Origin: CALJTV01 sp036821185
GTDB taxonomy: Bacteria; Chloroflexota; Dehalococcoidia; GIF9; UBA5629
Length of the DNA stretch: 64,000 nt
Assembly: GCA_036821185.1 (NCBI GenBank)
Contig: DAISKD010000001.1
Span: 248,001 to 312,000, forward strand
Direction: 5' to 3'
This document shows, in pieces, positions 58,709 to 64,000 of the stretch. The position numbers were made by a program, and so were the translations under genes. Within the stretch, counting starts at the first letter, position 1; the number at the start of each line of letters is the position of its first letter. Under the pieces are notes generated by a model. It was not told the origin of the DNA, did no database searches, and was given only the letters and a program-made list of their open reading frames with translations.

Positions 58709-59164
58709 TTAATGTCTGCGCCGCAGTTCTCGCCCTATTTCCCGCTCCACCTCACGGCGGGCTAAAGCTTCTCGCTTGTCATGAAGCTGTTTGCCCTTTA
58801 CCACACCCAACTCAATCTTCGCCACCCCATTCTTAATATACAGCCTTAGGGGGACCAAAGTCAAACCTTTCCGACTTGCAAGGCCAGAAAGTTCGTCTAT
58901 CTGGTGCCGGTGTAATAGAAGCTTGCGTGGTCGGTTCGGGTCATGGTTGTGATAGCTGCCTGGCTGATAGGCTGCAACATGCGAATTATACAACCACAAT
59001 TCCCCATTCTCAGGCTTGGCATAGGCATCACGGATGTTTACCCTACCCGCCCTGATCGATTTGATTTCAGTACCCGTTAGCACAATCCCAGCCTCCACAG
59101 TCTCGATAATGTGATAATCGTGATAGGCCTTTCTATTGACCGTTATCGTCTTTATGTCTGCCAT
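58709..59164 (-). CDS. smpB: SsrA-binding protein SmpB
   Basis: 151 residues from the ATG at 59164. NRKAYHDYHIIETVEAGIVLTGTEIKSIRAGRVN and the ending GVVKGKQLHDKREALARRE are diagnostic. The upstream in-frame frame to 59215 adds no family sequence. SmpB binds tmRNA and mimics the codon-anticodon contact in the stalled ribosome. ssrA lies immediately downstream. Confidence 0.97.
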   Translation of the reverse strand: MADIKTITVNRKAYHDYHIIETVEAGIVLTGTEIKSIRAGRVNIRDAYAKPENGELWLYNSHVAAYQPGSYHNHDPNRPRKLLLHRHQIDELSGLASRKGLTLVPLRLYIKNGVAKIELGVVKGKQLHDKREALARREVEREIGRELRRRH

Positions 59165-59290
59165 ATATGATAAAATTTTACCATTGTTGGCCACGATAAT
59201 ATAGAACTGGTTCACTCCGTCTAGACCCTACAAATTTTTAATAGAGAGCAGAACAAAAGCGACTTTAATTTGAGTATGGAGGTGAACGCT

Positions 59291-59797
59291 ATGTCGGCCG
59301 CTAATAGGTACTGGCTGATCGTAGCCGCTGTCTTACTAGCTAGCTTCATTACGGGAAGCCTGTTTCTAGCGATAAAGCTTAAACAGCGTCAGTCTGTGGA
59401 AATAATACTTTCGGAAAGCACCAACCCCGAACGCACTGGGCGGATCTACGTCGATGGGGCAGTAGCCTGCCCCGGGTTCTATACCCTCAACGAAGGTGAC
59501 ACCCTAGAAACCATACTGCTGGCCGCTGGAATCTTGCCCAATGCCGACTGGACCAGTATGAAACTATATGTACCCGCTACTGGCGAAACAAGGCGGGCAC
59601 AGAAGGTGAACCTCAACCTGGCTGAAGCCTGGTTGATCAGCGCACTACCTGGCATCGGACAGGAAACAGCACAGGCAATCGTTGAGTACCGCAAGCAGCA
59701 TGGTCCATTCCGCCGATTAGAAGACCTGCTTCGCGTAAGAGGCATCGGCGACATAACACTGAACAAAATCAGAGACCTGGTAACATTGGAGGAATGA
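59291..59797 (+). CDS. comEA: ComEA-like DNA-binding protein
   Basis: 168 residues from the ATG at 59291, which has GGAGGTG 6 nt upstream. A membrane anchor spans about residues 6-27. An SLBB domain follows (IYVDGAVACPGFYTLNEGDTLETIL), then two helix-hairpin-helix motifs (LPGIGQETAQAIVEYR and RVRGIGDITLNKI). It should bind incoming double-stranded DNA outside the membrane and pass it to ComEC, encoded 4 nt downstream. Confidence 0.93.
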   Translation: MSAANRYWLIVAAVLLASFITGSLFLAIKLKQRQSVEIILSESTNPERTGRIYVDGAVACPGFYTLNEGDTLETILLAAGILPNADWTSMKLYVPATGETRRAQKVNLNLAEAWLISALPGIGQETAQAIVEYRKQHGPFRRLEDLLRVRGIGDITLNKIRDLVTLEE

Positions 59798-59801
59798 CTG
59801 T

Positions 59802-62231
59802 GTGACGCTACTCTATGTTAGCGCTGCCTGGGTCTCAGGTATATATCTGGGCTCCAAGCTACATATACCGCCGGTACTTCTCTTACTGGGAGCTGCACCC
59901 TTCTTGCTCCTGCCGTTTCTACAGAACCACAGAAAATATCTTTTCTTAGCAGCACTCTGCCTTCTAGCTCTGATCGGTGGCAGCCTGCGCTTTCAGGACA
60001 GCCTGCCGCAGAAAAATGAAGGACACCTGCAGTTCTACAATGACAAAGGGACGGTGCAAATAACCGGGATGGTGTCCACCGAGCCAGAAAGAGCAGGCAA
60101 CTACATGACGTTTCAGTTTACCGCTACAGAGGTTCAATTCGCGAGCGAAAACAAAGCAACTAAAGGCAAAGTCATTGTCTATTGCCAAAGGTACTCAAAG
60201 TATCGCTATGGGGATATATTGAAAATAACCGGCGAGCTACAGACACCGCCAGAAATTGGCCACTTTAATTACGGATCTTACCTAGCACAACAAGGGGTCT
60301 ATTCGCTGATATTTTATCCTCAGATAGAACTAGTTGCACGCGACAAAGGCTTCAAACCGCTGTCGTGGATATACTCTGTAAGGACGTTTCTTTCCCGGAA
60401 CCTTATCCAAGCCTTGCCCGAACCACAGGCATCAGTCGCCCAAGCTATTTTGCTTGGATTAAGGACTGGTCTGCCCACTTCTCTACAGGATGCATTCTCA
60501 CAAGCAGGCACAGCACATCTGCTAGCAATCTCGGGGCTGCACCTCAGCATAATCATCGGGATGGTCACCAGTGCGGTAATACGGCTTTTTGGTAAACGGT
60601 ACTACATATACGTATGGCTCGCCCTATTCACTATATGGGCTTATGCCATTATGACAGCTATGCGTCCACCTATCGTTAGAGGTGCCTTCATGGGGACCTT
60701 GTTCCTATTAGCCGAATATCTAGGGCGCCCAGGTAGTGCAATTACTGCACTTGCTTTTGCTGCTACAATTATGTCAGCACTCAACCCACAAATCCTGTGG
60801 AATGCTAGCTTTCAGTTAAGTTTCCTCGCTATGGCCGGGCTGATAGTGCTGGCACCATATTTTCAGGCCGTCGGAAGAGAGAAATTAAGCGCTGCGACTG
60901 TCAAAAATGGCTCTGTGGCATCGCTGTCAAACTTCGTTATCGACAGTCTCGCAGTAACATCGGCCGCCATTGTGGCAACTTGCCCTGTCATCGCCTACCA
61001 CTTTGGTACCATCTCCTTCGTCAGCCTACCCGCAACCTTATTTTCATTGCTAGCTCTACCCGGGATGATAATCACAGCAAGCCTGGTAAGTATTGTGGGG
61101 CTAACAATACCAGTCCTCAGTCAGTTGCTAGGCTGGATAGCCTGGGTTTTCCTCAGCTATTTCATCTTTATAACCCAGGCATACAATGCCATTCCATTTA
61201 GTCATATCGAGTTACCACAATTACACCCTTGGCAGGTGCTAGCCTATTATCTCTTGCTGGCAGGAACTTTAGCAGCCGCCAAAAACAGGAAACGAATAGT
61301 CGACTTTATTAGTAGATTGTCGTCCAAGATCAAAACCGCCGGCAGCAGACTGGACGGGTCATCTATGAAGAGACTTGTGAAATGGGGCACAACCTGCCTC
61401 CTGCTGGGAAACACCATCGTCTGGGCAATGTTGGGTACCATGGCGGACGATAAACTACATGTCAGTATACTCGACGTGGGCCAAGGCGATGCCATCCTGA
61501 TCCAGACGCCGAACCGTCAGAATATATTGATTGATGGTGGCCCCGACCCTAGGGCTATAAAGTTGCAACTGGACAAGAAAATACCCTACTGGCAGAGGAC
61601 GATCGACCTAGTGCTGCTCACCCAGCCACAATCAGACCACCTTACTGGCCTCATCGAAATTGTACAGAAACACAAAATACCTCTGATCCTGGACTCAGGC
61701 ATACCCTCCAACACTACACTCTATCAGGAATGGCTCAAAACCATCCACTCCAGAGGAATCGAACTTAAAGCTGTCCATGCGGGGCAAGAAATCAATCTCG
61801 GCGATAACATCACCCTAGAAGTACTGCACCCGCCTAAATCCGGGCTTCTGGAAACAGCCAATAAGATTAATGACAACGGACTGGTACTACGGCTGAGCTG
61901 GAACAGGGTAAGTTTTTTATTCACTGCGGACATCAGCAAAGAGGCCGAATGGTACCTCATCTCGCAGCGGGAGAATCTTCGCAGTAGCGTACTAAAAGTA
62001 GCCCACCACGGCAGCAAAACGGCCACTTCAACAGAATTTCTAAGCGTGGTCGACCCGGATGTCGCAGTTATTTCAGTTGCCGCAAACAATACGTTCGGGC
62101 ATCCTCATGGTGAAGTGCTGGACAGGCTGACTAACAGATTGGGACATGAGCGGGTCTTTTTGACTTCCCAGCACGGGACTATTGAGTTCATAACCGATGG
62201 CCATCGTTTGTGGGTCAAGCGCAGCAAATAA
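59802..62231 (+). CDS. comEC: ComEC/Rec2 DNA uptake channel
   Basis: 809 residues from a GTG at 59802 (GGAGGA 8 nt upstream). The N-terminal part has short membrane segments and an OB-like domain (DUF4131, about residues 40-180). The competence domain with many membrane segments covers about 195-490 (LLAISGLHLSIIIGM). The C-terminal metallo-beta-lactamase domain starts ILDVGQGDAILIQTP. Its metal motif reads TQPQSDH where ComEC usually has an H-x-D-x-DH pattern, so nuclease activity is uncertain; VAHHGSK and FGHPH downstream are intact. Confidence 0.95.
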   Translation: MTLLYVSAAWVSGIYLGSKLHIPPVLLLLGAAPFLLLPFLQNHRKYLFLAALCLLALIGGSLRFQDSLPQKNEGHLQFYNDKGTVQITGMVSTEPERAGNYMTFQFTATEVQFASENKATKGKVIVYCQRYSKYRYGDILKITGELQTPPEIGHFNYGSYLAQQGVYSLIFYPQIELVARDKGFKPLSWIYSVRTFLSRNLIQALPEPQASVAQAILLGLRTGLPTSLQDAFSQAGTAHLLAISGLHLSIIIGMVTSAVIRLFGKRYYIYVWLALFTIWAYAIMTAMRPPIVRGAFMGTLFLLAEYLGRPGSAITALAFAATIMSALNPQILWNASFQLSFLAMAGLIVLAPYFQAVGREKLSAATVKNGSVASLSNFVIDSLAVTSAAIVATCPVIAYHFGTISFVSLPATLFSLLALPGMIITASLVSIVGLTIPVLSQLLGWIAWVFLSYFIFITQAYNAIPFSHIELPQLHPWQVLAYYLLLAGTLAAAKNRKRIVDFISRLSSKIKTAGSRLDGSSMKRLVKWGTTCLLLGNTIVWAMLGTMADDKLHVSILDVGQGDAILIQTPNRQNILIDGGPDPRAIKLQLDKKIPYWQRTIDLVLLTQPQSDHLTGLIEIVQKHKIPLILDSGIPSNTTLYQEWLKTIHSRGIELKAVHAGQEINLGDNITLEVLHPPKSGLLETANKINDNGLVLRLSWNRVSFLFTADISKEAEWYLISQRENLRSSVLKVAHHGSKTATSTEFLSVVDPDVAVISVAANNTFGHPHGEVLDRLTNRLGHERVFLTSQHGTIEFITDGHRLWVKRSK

Positions 62232-62413
62232 ATTGTAAATATGAGGGCACAAGACATCGGTGACACAGCCCGCTTTATTCGGTCACAGCCGATACCATCT
62301 TTTAGTACAGGTGGCTAGTAAGAAATTAGTCCCAGTAGGCAAAACTAAATTTGAAACTAGCCTTCCAAGAGTTGACTTCCAGAAGATCAAATCGGTAATG
62401 TTAAATGCATTAA

Positions 62414-63157
62414 ATGACGAACCATACCGCAGAGGCACTAACTAAAGGGCAAAACCTGTGCAGCCACCTAAGAGAAACACAGGCCTTGCAGGTAGCTGCT
62501 TCCCTGCCCCTGAAATCCAAAAGTCTCCTAGAGAAGATTATACTTACCTCTAGTCTATTGAACAAGGAACTCAGGCCCCGAGGTAATAATCGCGAGGTGA
62601 GACTAGTTAACACAATCTTGGCCTCTGCATGGAACCTATGGAACGAAATGTCTGCCATTATCGACATAGCCACACTGCAAACAGAAGGACTCCATTTGTG
62701 CCTCCAGCCTGTGGTTGTCAACACAGCAATCCACAATGTCCTGGGACAAATAGTTCCAACGCTACACAGTCGCCAGCAGGTGTTAACCTTGAAGTTAACA
62801 CCTGAGTCACCCATGATCATGGCGGATCCCCTTAGATTGGAGCAGGTATTGCTCACCTTATTATCACATGTCAGTCAAAGCACAGCTGAACACGGCAGCG
62901 TATTCACGTCAACGGCAAAACAAGGCAAACTCGTGACTATAACAATCTGGGGCGATCCATCGGCTGTGGTCGAGAACACAACAGACATACCACATGACCA
63001 GGCGGAGCACAAAGGATGCAGGTCAGCCTCCGACCTAGCTATAGAGCTAGCACTATCCAAATACTTGATCAAGCTTCACAAGGGCAAATTGTGGCTGCCA
63101 AGTGAAACCTCCCACGGGGTTGCTTTTATATTGGCTTTACCTTCCGCCGACAATTGA
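62414..63157 (+). CDS. Histidine-kinase-like protein with decayed catalytic motifs
   Basis: 247 residues. The first 110 residues are helical (LLEKIILTSSLLNKEL, LASAWNLWNEM) and may correspond to a dimerisation domain, but no clear phosphoacceptor histidine motif is present. The C-terminal 130 residues follow a HATPase domain: ADPLRLEQVLLTLLSH is the N-box region with histidine where asparagine is expected, and the G1 box is missing. The ending LSKYLIKLHKGKLWLPSETSHGVAFILALP matches the end of a kinase domain. Phosphotransfer is unlikely. A stop codon lies directly before the ATG. No receiver gene is adjacent. Confidence 0.65.
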   Translation: MTNHTAEALTKGQNLCSHLRETQALQVAASLPLKSKSLLEKIILTSSLLNKELRPRGNNREVRLVNTILASAWNLWNEMSAIIDIATLQTEGLHLCLQPVVVNTAIHNVLGQIVPTLHSRQQVLTLKLTPESPMIMADPLRLEQVLLTLLSHVSQSTAEHGSVFTSTAKQGKLVTITIWGDPSAVVENTTDIPHDQAEHKGCRSASDLAIELALSKYLIKLHKGKLWLPSETSHGVAFILALPSADN

Positions 63158-63279
63158 CAACCGTAACCCGCCGTTCTGCTTCTCAGTTCAACTCCACGTG
63201 TGTGGTCCCACACTATTGATTTATCACCAATTTTAGCGTAGAGTATTAAGCATCTGGACACCTGCTGCAGGAGGCAAGG

Positions 63280-64000
63280 ATGAGAAAAATATTCTGGCCA
63301 CTCGTTTTGGTAGCGGCCATTTTTAGTGTACTAACTACAACCACTATAGCTACAGCCGAAGAACTTAAAGTCAGTAACCTTAGTATAACTCCCCCTTCTC
63401 CAAAAGAGGGGGAACAAGTGACCATAACTTGCACAGTGACCAACAAAGGAAACAAAAAACTGACCCACACCCTTACATTGAGGGTCAATGATGAGATCCA
63501 AGACAGTGAGGAATTATCCCTTAATCCTGGAGATAGTAAAGATCTGGCCTTTACCATCATTGCGGGTCCAGCAGGTGAATATACAGTGGAATTGGACGGA
63601 GAAAGCGCTAGCTTTACAGTCGAACAATCCACAACTTTTTGGGGCATGTTTTTGAAACCGCCACTGGTGATAATTATAGGCGCCATAATCGGTGTGTTAG
63701 TCCTGCTCATTATAGTGGTAATCGCTATGCCACCTAAGAAAAAACAACCTCAGGGGGCACCTTCAAGAGGTAAAAAGATGACTGACCGCAGGTTACGTGA
63801 AATGCCCCTACAAAGAGTGCAACATCAAGAGATGCCGCCAATCCCGACCACTATGCCTGGCCCGGTATCTGGAACAAGGCCGGCACAGTTCGCCTCACCC
63901 CCTGAATACCCTCATCCATACATGCCAAGTCAGCCACCAGGTCCTTTCGTCCCAACAGGACCGGTGCCCACACCAAGACCGGCAGGTATGCCGTACTCGC
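63280..64000 (+). CDS. CARDB-domain membrane protein, 3'-truncated by window edge
   Basis: 240 residues visible. A signal peptide covers about residues 1-27. A CARDB-like immunoglobulin-type domain follows (LKVSNLSITPPSPKEGEQV through AGEYTVELDGE), commonly an extracellular adhesion or scaffold module. A membrane segment lies near residues 127-148 (LVIIIGAIIGVLVLLIIVV). The rest is a proline-rich, low-complexity cytoplasmic tail that continues past the window. GGAGG precedes the ATG at 63280. The function is unknown. Confidence 0.8.
   Translation, partial: MRKIFWPLVLVAAIFSVLTTTTIATAEELKVSNLSITPPSPKEGEQVTITCTVTNKGNKKLTHTLTLRVNDEIQDSEELSLNPGDSKDLAFTIIAGPAGEYTVELDGESASFTVEQSTTFWGMFLKPPLVIIIGAIIGVLVLLIIVVIAMPPKKKQPQGAPSRGKKMTDRRLREMPLQRVQHQEMPPIPTTMPGPVSGTRPAQFASPPEYPHPYMPSQPPGPFVPTGPVPTPRPAGMPYS

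Noticed and set aside
62260..62445. 61-codon frame before the kinase-like gene
   Set aside because: Has a GTG start without a convincing ribosome-binding site and overlaps the next gene in another frame. It could be a lost N-terminal part, but nothing shows this.
63390..63415. Palindrome of C and G runs in the CARDB gene
   Set aside because: It lies inside a coding region that reads through as TPPSPKEGEQ; it resembles dispersed repeats, but a single instance is not enough.
1..64000. CRISPR array, prophage, toxin-antitoxin or secretion cluster
   Set aside because: No regular direct repeats, phage structural genes or recognisable defence genes were found on either strand.

Overview
The window reads as a piece of chromosome from a strictly anaerobic bacterium, most likely a Chloroflexota lineage near Dehalococcoidia. 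That placement is inferred from gene content only: bacterial housekeeping genes sit beside a CODH/acetyl-CoA synthase (ACS) complex built from archaeal-type subunits (CdhA, CdhB and a short CdhC), and no outer-membrane or sporulation genes are seen. Genes are dense. I found no rRNA, tRNA, CRISPR array, prophage or intact insertion sequence.

Left part (1-6.9 kb, minus strand): an information-processing cluster in the order rpsF-ssb-rpsR-rpmH-rnpA-yidD-[PQQ-propeller lipoprotein]-yidC-jag-ileS, with ileS cut by the window edge. From 6.9 to 18.7 kb lie mixed genes: a YchF-type GTPase, an ACT-domain malic enzyme, queH, a small cysteine-rich protein, an FAH-family enzyme, 3-hydroxyacyl-CoA dehydrogenase, a cysteine-less IscA-fold protein, dCMP deaminase, a small kinase, a lipoprotein, UvrD/PcrA helicase and MutL.

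Centre (18.8-42.6 kb, all minus strand): a run of about 24 kb for C1 and hydrogen metabolism. In transcription order it holds hypF, hypC, a cysteine-rich lipoprotein, hypD, hypE, the [NiFe] hydrogenase small and large subunits, the hydrogenase maturation protease, metV, metF, an FAH-family enzyme, a LuxR-type regulator with a degenerate receiver, acsE, cdhD, cdhA, a DUF166 gene, cdhB, cdhC, acsC, a NuoE-like and a NuoF-like subunit, cooC and a short DUF3786-like gene. It encodes the carbonyl branch and the last steps of the methyl branch of the Wood-Ljungdahl pathway, a soluble hydrogenase, and a possible NADH or ferredoxin electron link. Formate dehydrogenase, formyl-THF synthetase and FolD are not in the window.

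Right part (42.6-64 kb): hspR-clpB behind a consensus promoter; plsX; hypA-hypB, which complete the hydrogenase maturation set; a tungstate ABC transporter (tupABC) behind a Moco/Tuco-type riboswitch; a MITE-like inverted repeat; the complete trpEGDCFBA operon behind a tryptophan T-box; tmRNA with smpB; comEA-comEC; a histidine-kinase-like protein with decayed motifs; and a CARDB membrane protein cut by the window edge. Tungstate uptake, nickel insertion (HypAB, CooC), hydrogenase and CODH/ACS fit together as one metal-dependent C1/H2 metabolism.
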